Positions 26,901-37,222 of a stretch of 64,000 nt of DNA are shown piece after piece. Position 1 is the first letter of the stretch. Each line of letters starts with the position of its first letter. Below the pieces are notes generated by a model, which saw only the letters and a list, made by a program, of their open reading frames with translations, searched no databases and had not been told where the DNA came from. This stretch comes from Todiramphus chloris collaris (taxonomy: Eukaryota > Chordata > Aves > Coraciiformes > Alcedinidae): NCBI GenBank assembly GCA_025345505.1, contig JANVCC010000064.1, positions 1,989,560 to 2,053,559 on the forward strand, read 5' to 3'. The translations under genes and the position numbers were made by a program.

Positions 26901-29360
26901 TGGCAAGGATTCAGTTTCACTTGCCGACTCCTTCTCTTACGTACTGCGGCAGAAATACATAAGAACACTCCCCCCCCACTCCAAACCTCACGGGCACAAG
27001 AAGAGGAATTCTCTCGCCCTGTAAACAAAAGCAGCGTGAAACCTTCGGCAGGGGAAAAACAGGGCCCGTCCTCCCTCCCGACAAGGCAGCGTCCACACGC
27101 CATCCACCTGGGGAGAGGAAAGTAGGGCTGGAAATTCCCTTCCCCTGGAAAAGGAGGCTTGGAGTGTTCGCACCAATTAAAGTTTCGGATGAAAACCAGC
27201 TGTTTCAATAGAAGGAGTCCCTCGGGAGAGACACTTACAGCATTGTAACTGGGTTTCTGGTATAAACAGTTTTACATCAATGGAGGCATTTCCACCGGCA
27301 GAGCTGTGGCTGGGATAGCAGGTTAACACTTGTTCAGTTCCATCTCCTTAAACAGATGCACTTCAACCCGGGCAAGGTCTCCAGGTGCACAGCACCTTGG
27401 AGCTGCGCTACCCACCGCCGTCAAACTGTGTCACGAGACCTTCTGCTTGGCAGAAGAAAAGCACATCATGCTCAACGTACCCTAAAAGAACGTCGGTCTG
27501 TGACCTGCCATTCCCACGCGGTGTCACCTCGCAGGGGTCACAGGCGTTGCCCTGCACATGATAAACAGCACGGCACCCAGGCTACGAAAACACGCGGCTA
27601 GATGCTGGGGCTCGACTCAGGAGGTGAACTGGCTGACCTGCAGTAAAGCCCAAGGATAAATGAAATAGGAATTTAAAAAAAAGGGGAAAGGGAAAGCCTC
27701 GTGTCAAGCAGAAGCACAGAAAGAAACCAGGGTCAAAGACGTCACTGGGAAACCTGAGAAATTCCCCGCGTGGCTATGGCAAAGCAAGAACCTTGTGTAA
27801 GGAAAATTCTGAAAGCAGGAGACTTCTAGAAACATCAGATCAGATCCCAGGCTGGACAAATTACATGAAGAAAAAATGTCGCAAGTCTCGGTCATGAAAG
27901 ATGTAACAGGCAGCCGTGAAGTGTGGCCAAGAAGAGATAAGAAATAGGTAAGAACGGGTGATCTCTCTGGCACATGTAGCAAGGAAGTACTGGTCTGGGG
28001 GCAGGCACCGAGACAGCTGCCGCTGGGCATCTGTGGGAACACACAAGGCATGAAAGGACAAACAGTGGAAAGCTTCTCTCTTGGAAGCGGGTAGGAGAAA
28101 TGCCCTCCTGCCTCCCAAAGGCTGCCTGAGCCTTTCCAAAGGTGCACAGACACTCATGATGTGGGATGCACCAGCTTCTTGTGGGCAGCTGGTGGGATAA
28201 CCCCAGCATGTGTCTAAATACGTAGGAGGAGGCAGACCCTCCCTCAAGAGAGCACAGAACAAGCTCCACAGCGCAAACAGCGGAGGGACTGGAGCAGTTG
28301 TCCCTTAGCTTCTGGTGGAAGATACCTGCGTGTCTATCTGGGGAGGGGAAACCCAACAATTTTGCAGCTGTTTGCAGACAGGAAGAAGCCTCCTGGGGCG
28401 TATGCGTTTAGCAGGCTGCGGTGGTCAAGAAGGGAGGCGTTCCCCAGCACACCTGCGCATGGAAAGAAGCAGAGCAGATTTTGAAGGCAGTGGGACCCTT
28501 GCCCCATGTGTATGAAAGGAGGTGACCAGCTCTCGGGCAAGCAAGAGGCAGATTACACCCCCCCTAAGCCCAGCATCTGCCAGTGTTTATGTTTGCATAT
28601 AGAAAAATAACCCCCAATATACGGAAGAGGTGCAGAAAACCATGCCACAGATCTTGGCAGATGAGTGCTACGGTATCGTCATCGTGCGTGGACAGGGGTG
28701 CAGGCAGAGGTAGCGCAGCAGATGGGCAGCAAAGAACAACGCAGGAAGGGGTGTCTTAGGAAAAACAAGCAAACAAACAAGCAACAAAGGGCCGGCGAGC
28801 TTTGCCTAACCAGCTACTGGGAGTCCCTCTTTTCCTCCCATCAGCCTGCGGTGGCAAAGGGAGGCACCAGGTATCCCGCTGGGATGCGGGACACAACACA
28901 ACTCCCCCCGACACACACACTCCTCCTCCTCCTCCTCCTGCCCAGAAACTACACGTTTGCGTGTGCCCAGGCAGCCGAGCGCACCCACGGGCTCCAGCAG
29001 CCAAACGCAGCTCCGCCGGGATGCGCGTAAACACCGCGCACGGCGGAACCCCCCCCCCCCCATTACACACACACAGTGCCCCCGGAACCCGCCCGGGGAG
29101 GCACGGGGGGGACACGGCCCCTCACGGGAAGGGGACACACGTGCACACAGCGGCGGGGGAGGGGGCACGGACGAGAAGAGGGGGACGGACCCGCGGGGTG
29201 CACCAGCCAAAGCCCTCCCCCAGGTGGGTTCCCAGCCCCGGGGGTGACGGGGGGGGTGGGGAGGGGAACCAACGGGGTCCGCGCTACCCCCACACCCCCT
29301 CCCCCAGCCCCACACACCCACCCCGACAACCGCCGCCTCAGGCCGCGCTTCCCCGGTTAC

Positions 29361-29760
29361 CTGCGGTCGGTGGGGCCGGCTTGGGCCCGGCGTGGCGCGG
29401 GAGGCCCGAGCCCCCTTATCTGGGGCCGCGCCGGGGGCCTGCTCGGGCCATGACGGCGGGCAGGGGAGAGGCGGAGGAGGAGGAGGGACGGGAGGAAGAA
29501 GCCGCCGCCGCCGCCACCGCCGCTGCCTCCCCCTCAGGCGGAGGGAGCGCGCGCGGGCGGGGGGGGGGGGGGGNNNNNNNNNNNNNNNNNNNNNNNNNNN
29601 NNNNNNNNNNNNNNNNNNNNNNNNNNNNNNNNNNNNNNNNNNNNNNNNNNNNNNNNNNNNNNNNNNNNNNNNNGGGGGGGGGGGTGTCCCGGCCGTCCGA
29701 GCTCCCGCGCGCCGCGCCGCCCGGCCGGGCACTTTGTTTGTGTCCCACAATGCACCGCGG
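29361..29760 (-). other. ZBTB44: ZBTB44 non-coding exon 1 (5' limit uncertain)
   Basis: A consensus donor, ACCGCAG|GTAACC, lies after 29361 on the minus strand within the CpG island. The next acceptor with matching context is the one at 12661 before the start-codon exon. The transcription start is not visible because of the assembly gap at 29574-29673, so the upstream limit given is approximate. Confidence 0.5.
29574..29673. other. Assembly gap, 100 N
   Basis: Exactly 100 N are flanked on both sides by G-runs. True length and content are unknown. It interrupts the ZBTB44 promoter and first exon. Confidence 0.99.
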
Positions 29761-30008
29761 CGGGGCGGCGGGGGCGGGGCCGCGGCGGCGGCGGGGCCGG
29801 GAGGGGGGAGACGACGACGGCGGCGGGGGGGGGGGGGGGGGGGGGAGGGAGGCGCGCGCGGCGGGGGGGGCGGGGCGACCGGCCGGGACGGGTACCCCGC
29901 AGAGGGCAGCGCGGGGGAGGGGGCCTTCGGGGGGGGGCAGGGCCCTCCCCCCCCCATAGCCACCACACACCGCCTCCCACCGCCGGCCTGTGTTCGCCGG
30001 GGAGCGGG

Positions 30009-30530
30009 ATGCTCCGGTGCGTGCAACCCCCGGGGACAGCACCACGCACACCGTGCAGCCCGGCACCCCCGGTGCTCCGGTTCCTTCACCCCCGGGACCA
30101 GCACCCCCGGTGCTCCGGTTCGTTCACCCCCGGGATCGGCACCGTGCACACCATGCAGTCCAGCACCCCCAGTGCTCCGGTTCATTCACCCCCGGGACCA
30201 GCACCATGCACACCGTGCAGCCCAGCACCCCCGGTGCTCCGGTTCGTTCACCCCCGGGACCAGCACCATGCACACCGTGCAGCCCAACACACTCGGTTCT
30301 CCAGTTCATTCACCCCCGGGACCAGCATCATGCACACCGTGCAGCCTGGCACCCCCAGTGCTCCGGTTCATTCACCCCCAGGACCAGCACCATGCACACC
30401 GTGCAGCCCAGCACCCCCGGTGCTTCAGTGCATGTACCCCTCGTGCACCAGTTCGTGCACCCCCAGCGCCCAGCACCGTGCGCTCCGTGCATCCCCCGTC
30501 ACGGACACGGGGTGCTCTGGTTCACGCATC
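30009..30530. repeat. 62-bp minisatellite, about seven units plus a degenerate end
   Basis: The unit starts TTCATTCACCCCCGGGACC and includes ACCATGCACACCGTGCAGCC and GGTGCTCCGG. Unit starts fall at 30081, 30119, 30181, 30243, 30305 and 30367. The spacings are 62 except for one 38-base unit that lacks 24 bases. A variant unit precedes 30081, and degraded copies continue to about 30530. Because 62 is not a multiple of three, it creates long overlapping false open frames in several frames. Confidence 0.95.
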
Positions 30531-33500
30531 CCTCAAGCCCAACCCCGTGGGAACTGCCCCCCAGTTTTCATCCATCCCTCTGAAGTTTAGAGTTAATGAG
30601 TCTCTAATTAAGCCACCTCTATAATTTGGCCTAAATCTGCACTAACTCGGGGTAAGCACAGTTAATTTAACGTGATTAGTGCCACCATTTCCTCCGTGGC
30701 TTGTTTCACCATGAGGTTGGGGTTTGGGGTTTTTTTTATTCTTGTTGGGTGAGCTTTTTTTTCCACGATAAGCACTCGGTAAATTGAAGCAGGAAACAGA
30801 TTGAAAGGCTGCAGTCCAAAAATGCTCATCAGCAGTAAAACATTTCAACCCGGCCGAGGGCTGATGCCGTTTCCTGAAGATGCCGCATCCCATGTGCCTT
30901 TTTCTCCCCGACTCATCAACGTGGTGGTTGCACCTTGTGAAACTGCTTCAAAATGCTGATTTGTAACAATTTTGTCGATTAAAGCTTCCGGTCGGTGCCA
31001 CAGAGACACCGGGTCGCTGCTGGGGGTCGTTGCACTTAGCTTGTTACCCTGCTCGAGACTTGCTCCCAGCAGGTCGTGGGTTTTGCACGGGTCCAGACTC
31101 CCCCAGTTTCGTGTCTGGGAGATGGTAAAATTCGGTGTGGTCCAGGCTTCAGCAAAATAACCCAAAAAGCCTTTAAAGCAACAGCCTTTAAAACTGCTGC
31201 GTGTGGCCTGGAAATAAGCCCTAAAACTGCGCAATGAAACGCCACCTTGATTAACAAGGTTTGTTGTTCGGCATTTTTTTAAGGAATTAATTCATTTCAT
31301 ACAACCCCCCCCGAAAATAAACCAAAAATCACTGTGATTCCAGTGATCCAAACCTGCTAAAAAAACCCTGAACGCCTCTTTATTTAATTTCTTCCCCCTT
31401 TTTTTCCCCTTACTGCCTCCTGCAATGGCCCACTTTGCCTCCTGGCCACCATCTCCACTTTGCTTGTTGTTTCCAGTTAAAAGCAGGGCATTTGGGTGCG
31501 GGAAGCTGGGAGACTGGGGATACAGCACGCCCTGCACATCACCCCCACCTCTGAGCAGCCTCCCCAGCCTGATGCCCCTAGGAATCCTTCAGCAGAAGAG
31601 GCCCTTTGGTTAATTACAATTTATTAACCCTCGATACCTAAGGAGGCTCTCCAGTGATTCCAGCCGTTTTCTGGAAAATGGGAGATGAACTGATTTACAC
31701 CTGCTTGGGTTTCCTAAATACTGGGTTGTCCTTTACTACCATTCCCAAGGAGTTGCAGGTTCTCCACAAGAGGTATTGTGATGAACCATCAAAATACCGA
31801 CTCCCAGTATATTCCAGTAAAGGGATTTGCTCTTAGGAATGTTTTACAACATCGTGGGCCATGATTCATGGACACAGATGGAGCGAGACCGACATAAACC
31901 TTGAGTAATCCCGTGGTAAATCTGGTCGGGGCACCTACTGCTCATTTATAGGGACCTTGGCTGAACCAGCTGGAATTTGATGGGTACAAAACACGGGTGG
32001 GAAACTGAGGAGGAAGCTTTCAAAGGGTGTCTTGTAGCCTCCACCTTTTAAATGGGACACGAGCTGCTGGGGCTGGGGCTGCTCAGCAGACTGGTCCCAC
32101 ATCACTGCCAGCAGCTGCTGCTTGGAAGGGGGTCTCGTCTGGAGGTGGGACGGAGGCTGTGCCTCCCCTGGGGCACCCCCTTCGAGCCTCCTCTGTCTGA
32201 ACAGAAATCATGCTTTCCCATCCACTCAGAAGACACCCAGCTACACCTCCCCATCCATCCCCGGGGTCTGGCCCCTCGCTTTAATCCCTGAACCTCTCCC
32301 TTGTTTGCCAGCAGCCAGAACGTGCGATTCCTGGCTGGAGGGTGGGTTTGGGGTTTTTTTTTTATCCTCCTTTTGCAGCCTGTGGGATACGTTTCTCTTC
32401 GCTTCAGCGGCTCTTGGAGCAGCTCCCGTGCTGCTGAGCCTGCTTTCCTGCTCCTGGCACCACGCATCCATTAGCACTCAAAGCAAATCACACCTTCCCT
32501 GCACAGCCCTCCTCTCCCCTCCCTGACCTCAGCACCTCCAGAGGGAAAACCTTTCTGCTCCCACCCTCGAGGACTCGCTGCCTACTCCTTAATTTACCAC
32601 CCGTGTGCAGGAGCCGTCTGCTCTCCATCCTCCTGCCTGTTGCGATCTCCAGGGCTCAGTTAATTTGCTTTAGCTCAATCCTGCTGACTTCTCTCTTTGG
32701 CAACCCCTGTTTCTCTCCTGGCATCAGGAGGATTTGGGGATTTATGTCTTCTCCGGACCTGGGAGTGCTTTGCCTGGCCCTCAGCAAGTGCAGTCCCACC
32801 GGTTAAAGCCTCCTGGTCAGCAGGAGAGGAAGCTGAAGGGCGCAGTTTAGGAGAGAACCCTCTTTTCTAAGATGTTCTGAATTGCAACAGCCCCTCTCAC
32901 ATGCCATCACCCAGAAGCTCTGGGATCCAGACCACTTGCCTGGGGTGTTTAGGATGGTTTTAACTGGTATCTCAATGGAGAAAGGGAGATCTAGACGAGC
33001 AGAGGGGTCATAAAACCAGGAAGGATGAGCTGAGCAGAAGATAACAGCAGAAAAGTGTCATTATAGTGTGGGGACATGTTAGGAGACGTGTTCCCATCAG
33101 GAATAAGGAAACAACCATTTCAACACATACCTGGTGATGGTTGTGCCTGGGGGAGCAGCCTGCGGCATCCTACATCCTCTAAAAGTGCCTTATAAGAGGA
33201 GAAAACACCAATAAAATGTAATTACCCCTGATAGGAGAGCAGCACTATTCACAGCACGGGGTGGGGCGGGGGGGATCCAGCCATGGGTTGATTCCATAAC
33301 ATCCCCTTGAGGGGACTGCAGAAAGGCATCTCTCTGCCAACTGGTCCTCGTTGTCTCTGGGGTACCGTTGTGGATACAGTGACAGAGAAACTCCCATAAA
33401 GTTTATTTTCTTATCCCATTATTCTTTCTTTGAAAAGTTAAATTACGATGGTTACACTGCTATGATTAATTAAGGGCTTTTTCCTACTCGGTGATATCCT

Positions 33501-34419
33501 GAAGCCTTTGGCATTGTTTGAAATTCCAATTATTAATTCTTATTATTAAGTCAAACCCAGAGATGGCGACAAAAAAAGAGAGGTGGGGGGGAAAAAGCCG
33601 GGGCAGGCTTACACCTTAATGAGCTGAAACCCAGGACCTGGCTGTGGCCATCAAGGGAAGTCATCTGAAATGAATGTCACACCTAGTTATAAATAGGGTG
33701 GCATGTGTCGCTGTGCCCATTAAAGTGGTGACACGTCCCATGGCGAGGGGTTAACCCTTTCCCTTGCCCTCCCACAGCTGCTCGGCCATGGCAGCATCCT
33801 TTTCAAGCTCTGTCAGTGGATGGAACTGATAAACTGCAGCCACTATTCAATGTCGGGCTGTGCTTTCACCCAGGACATCTAGCAGCAGAGCCTGCTTGAC
33901 CCGAGCAAAGAGATCCAAATTACCTTGGGATGAGCCCACGCTTATTCCAACGAGGTGGTTCCAAAATCTGCATTGCCGGGTACCAAATATCCTGTGTTTC
34001 AGAGGACACCTCACCTAGAGAGACCGCACCAAGTTCCCACTGTCTATGGTTATTATATAGTTAAGCAAACGAGCCAGCATCCACTCTTTTAGCCCTTTTT
34101 AGGCTGTTTTTCCTCCAGGTAAGTAGCAGAATCATCTATATGAATGTACATATAGAGAGGAGGTAGGAGCTCCGCAGCAGTCTGCAAAAGAGAGGAAATT
34201 CTGAACTTCTGGGGGATAATTTTTACTCCCACTCTAATAGAGAGAATTTTTGTCTGCTCTGCCAGGTAATGCTTTGGATTAACGTCTTAATACTCAACCA
34301 CTTGTTTACACCTGGATAAGTTATAGAAAAGGGAGATTTAGATTATTGCTTTTAGGATGGAGAGAGAAAAACCAAACACAGATCCTGAGGAAAGTTCAAA
34401 CAGGGACAAACGCAAAGGG
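30531..34419. other. Intergenic spacer between ZBTB44 and ADAMTS8
   Basis: No gene or interspersed repeat was recognised. It contains an AT-rich, motif-dense island at about 33390-33560 and a MEF2-type sequence TTATAAATAG at 33687-33696, which could be regulatory. Confidence 0.7.
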
Positions 34420-34437
34420 GTAAGAGGCAGGAAATCC

Positions 34438-34443
34438 TTTATT
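34438..34443 (-). terminator. ADAMTS8: Candidate ADAMTS8 polyadenylation signal AATAAA
   Basis: The canonical hexamer lies on the minus strand 2.05 kb past the stop codon. The sequence just downstream (TGCGTTTGTCC) is moderately GU-rich. An alternative ATTAAA lies at 35517-35512. Which is used cannot be told by eye. Confidence 0.35.
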
Positions 34444-34885
34444 GAAGGGGTAAAGGCAGAGTCACAGACTGGTTTCAAAGTTAAAACCAAATACAAACAA
34501 AAAGGCTAAAAACCCAGATAATTATATTCCCTCCCATCCCCCTTTACAATGAAAGTCCAAAGCTTAATTTGGGTTGGGTTTGTTATACAGCTCAGTTGGC
34601 AATCGTGCCCTGATTGAGGGGCACCAGGGAGGAGGGAGACACCAGTCACATACCAGAGTGGTTAAATGATGAGCAGAGATGTCCCCACTCCAACTGTCAG
34701 AGTGGGGATGCAGGAGCAGCATGTTAAAAACACAGTCAGTCCTCTTTTTACCTTTTTTTTTGTTTCTTCCCTCCCCCCCCCCCTCCTTTCCAGACAGCTA
34801 CTGTACAAAACCAAACAGAAATTTATAATAAATACCTAACACAAGAGGCTCAGTACATTGCTACAATCCTTCACTGAAGGGAAAC

Positions 34886-34925
34886 ATATATATACATATA
34901 TTTATATATCCTAATATATAACCTC
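34886..34925. repeat. AT-rich microsatellite-like tract
   Basis: This is an irregular run of (AT/TATA) steps, reading acatatatatacatatatttatatatcctaatatataacc. Confidence 0.8.
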
Positions 34926-36489
34926 TTTGACTTAAATCAGCATAAAGGCTACATGTTTCTAAGGGAAGGCTAGGGCAGGAATCCCACCGACCATCACCCA
35001 GACCCCACAAATCAGCCTGCGGTCCCCCCCATCCCAGAAGGGTCCCTCATCCTCCTCCTTGCTGGAAAAGAAGCAGGATTTGCCTGCAGCAGGGAGTTTT
35101 TTGCACCCAGGAAAGGAGGGGGTTTTTTTCCACCTAGGAAGCTCGGGCTTAAGCAACCACACAGTAAATATGAAAAACTGGAGGAGTCCCTTGGCACATC
35201 CCTCCTGTGTGACAAACGGTGACGTTTTCCTTGGCACTGTCTCCGGCTGCCCCATCCTAAACACCGGTTGTGACGCCGGAGAGGAAACACATGCTGGCCT
35301 CTTGAGTTCCAACCCTCGCCAGACTCAAAGGGGAAAAAGAAAATAACCCTGCAAGGCTACATGACTTTAGCATCCAGCTATTTGTTAGAGCCAGAGAGAG
35401 GGCTTAAATTCCTGGAGATTAATTAGCAGACGCAGAACATTGCCTGAAGGTAGGTCTGAACCACAGCCCAAGCAGCTCTGCATCCAAACTCTGCAGCTGG
35501 CCTCTATTGTTTTTAATTTCCTTAAAAAAAGAGAAAGAAAGGAGCCAAGCCCTTGGTACCCTCAGTCCTTGGCTCTAGCCCCCTTGGTTTGAGTAAGAAT
35601 TGCCTATGAGAGATAAAAGCTGAGTATCTTGGGTTCACAAAGAAATGGTAGGGTTTCTGGCTGGGCTTTGGGGGAGCAGCTCAGTTTTAGGTCGAGATTT
35701 GCTCGAGCAAGGCTGAAGCCTCATGACAGATCTGAGCATCTTCCTGTATCCTGGGAGGGCAGAGGTGAAGAGCAACACCGGTCACCGTGGTGGGGCGAGG
35801 AGAGGCTTGGCCACCTGCAGATCCTGGGCTCATCCCTGCTGCAAGCTGAATCACCTCCAAAATGAAAGCAGAGCTGAGGAAAGGAGCATGCAGGGGTCTG
35901 AAAGCTGAGGATGGGAGAGGAAAGGCTGGCACCCAAGCGGGGATGGGATATCGCAACGGGCATTTCACAGTCAAAGCACTGCAGAATTGGTAACGAATTA
36001 ATCCCTGTGACAGTGCCGAAAGCCACATCAGGTGTAATTAAGCCTTGGGTTTTTAACTGGGGGAAATCAAGGCAAGGGGGTGAAGCTTTAGCCACCCAAC
36101 CTGCACCTCCTCGAGCTGCAGTTGGGACGGGGCAATGGCAAAACCAGGCTCTGCATGTTTTGGTTTTCCAGCAACAAACCCCAGCGAACCTTACAAGTGG
36201 AGTCTGCAACCACATCTAATGCCAGCTCTTTGGAACCACCCTCCAGACACGCTGACTTTTTCCCCTTTAAAGTACAACTTGCTAAGCCAGAAAGAAAGGA
36301 TGAAAGAAAGGCAAAGAAGTGATTCCTCCCCGCTCTGCCGCCGTTACTCCCCTCTCTGAGGTAGACGTCGATGGGGTGGGGATGAACCGCTGGAGAGTGG
36401 TTATTTCTGTGGCGAGCAAGCCCGGGGTGCCCTCAGCATCCTGCCCCGGTGCTGCTGGCACGGTGCGTCACCCTCGAGCCTGTCCCAGT

Positions 36490-37222
36490 TCAGCACTGCC
36501 GTAGCACGCAGGCGGCGGTGGCCGGAGGCGGCCCTGGCGAGCTGCATTTCTCCGGGGCGGTGATTTTACCGGCGTAATCGATGCAAGAGGCGTTGCGCGT
36601 CCGCACGCCCTCCCCGCAAGATTGGGAGCAGGGGGACCAGGGACCCAGGCGCCAGAGCGGGCAGGGGACATCTCCGCAGGGCTTGATGTCCTCAGGCTTG
36701 AGGGATCTGTCACAAGTGGAGGAGGTTTGACCCTCCACATCTCGGCAATCCACCGTCCGCCTCTGCCAGCCAGAGCCGCACGTCTTGGAGCACTCGGACC
36801 AGTCGCCCAGGACCCACTGGGAGGTCAGCATCGGTTGGATGATGTTGGCCGACTTCTTCTCTTTGCCTTTCTGCTTGGTGAAAGGGACATCCTTGGGGAT
36901 GAAGAAGGTGTACTTGACTTTGGGTGGGAAGACTTCGCTGGCGATGGTGAGCAGCTGGACGGTGAGGGGTTCTGGGAGCTGCCGGAAGCTCTGCAGCCTC
37001 TCCAAGGTCGTCATGGAGCCACTGTATTTCAGGATGGTCCCCTTAATGAGGATGTCCTGCTCCATGGCCGAGATGGCAAAGTCTCCGTTCAGCAGGTACT
37101 TGCCCTCGAGGGTCCTCAGGGCCAGATAATTCCCGTCGTGACGGACCCCTCGGTGACTGCGCTGTTTGATGTCGATGTTGGTTGCCCCAGCAGGGATGGT
37201 GACGATGTCATTGTAGCCATAT
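36490..37222 (-). CDS. ADAMTS8: ADAMTS8 exon 9: spacer and two C-terminal TSP1 repeats
   Basis: The exon starts in phase 2 after ccccctgcag, giving [20 protein letters not shown]. The spacer is followed by the first C-terminal TSP1 (W798-C849, [17 protein letters not shown]) and, without interruption, a further one (W852-C905, [14 protein letters not shown]), ending VLRQC and TGA at 36492-36490. The ending resembles the last repeat of ADAMTS15 (human ends CVLRPC). The remembered human ADAMTS8 ends CPL, one residue before the tryptophan at 36654-36652 here. Confidence 0.95.

Larger units (their letters stand above)
12661..29360 (-). other. ZBTB44: ZBTB44 intron 1 (16.7 kb)
   Basis: This long intron between the CpG-island first exon and the start-codon exon contains an antisense CR1 (18046-18345), an exon-like open stretch (19678-19573), a possible alternative leader exon (ending 23866) and a poly-A run near 23261-23278. 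The remaining open frames are short, overlapping on both strands and without recognisable domains, so I treat them as chance. Confidence 0.8.
28850..30000. promoter_or_regulatory. ZBTB44: CpG island and presumed ZBTB44 promoter
   Basis: Very GC- and CpG-rich sequence contains long G-runs (29557-29573, 29674-29684, and about 29826-29845) and a 100-base gap. It lies at the 5' end of the minus-strand gene, with a first-exon donor after 29361. No TATA box was seen, which fits a dispersed CpG-island promoter. On the gene strand the segment at 29760-29741 reads GCATTGTGGGACACAAA, resembling promoter elements bound by ZNF143-type factors. The G-rich plus strand is a strong G-quadruplex candidate. 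Long open frames here come from base composition only. Confidence 0.75.
34420..36489 (-). other. ADAMTS8: ADAMTS8 3' UTR (extent inferred)
   Basis: This is the stretch downstream of the ADAMTS8 stop at 36492-36490. It has no acceptor-linked coding sequence. Two candidate polyadenylation signals are visible on the minus strand: ATTAAA at 35517-35512 and AATAAA at 34443-34438. The longer UTR would be about 2.07 kb. It includes an AT dinucleotide-rich tract (34886-34925). Confidence 0.45.

Noticed and set aside
28802..30624. Very long open frames on both strands across the ZBTB44 island (up to about 460 codons)
   Set aside because: They run through the 100-N gap, consist of Pro/Gly/Ala/Arg-rich translation of GC-rich sequence and a 62-bp minisatellite, and overlap each other on both strands. 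None has a domain.
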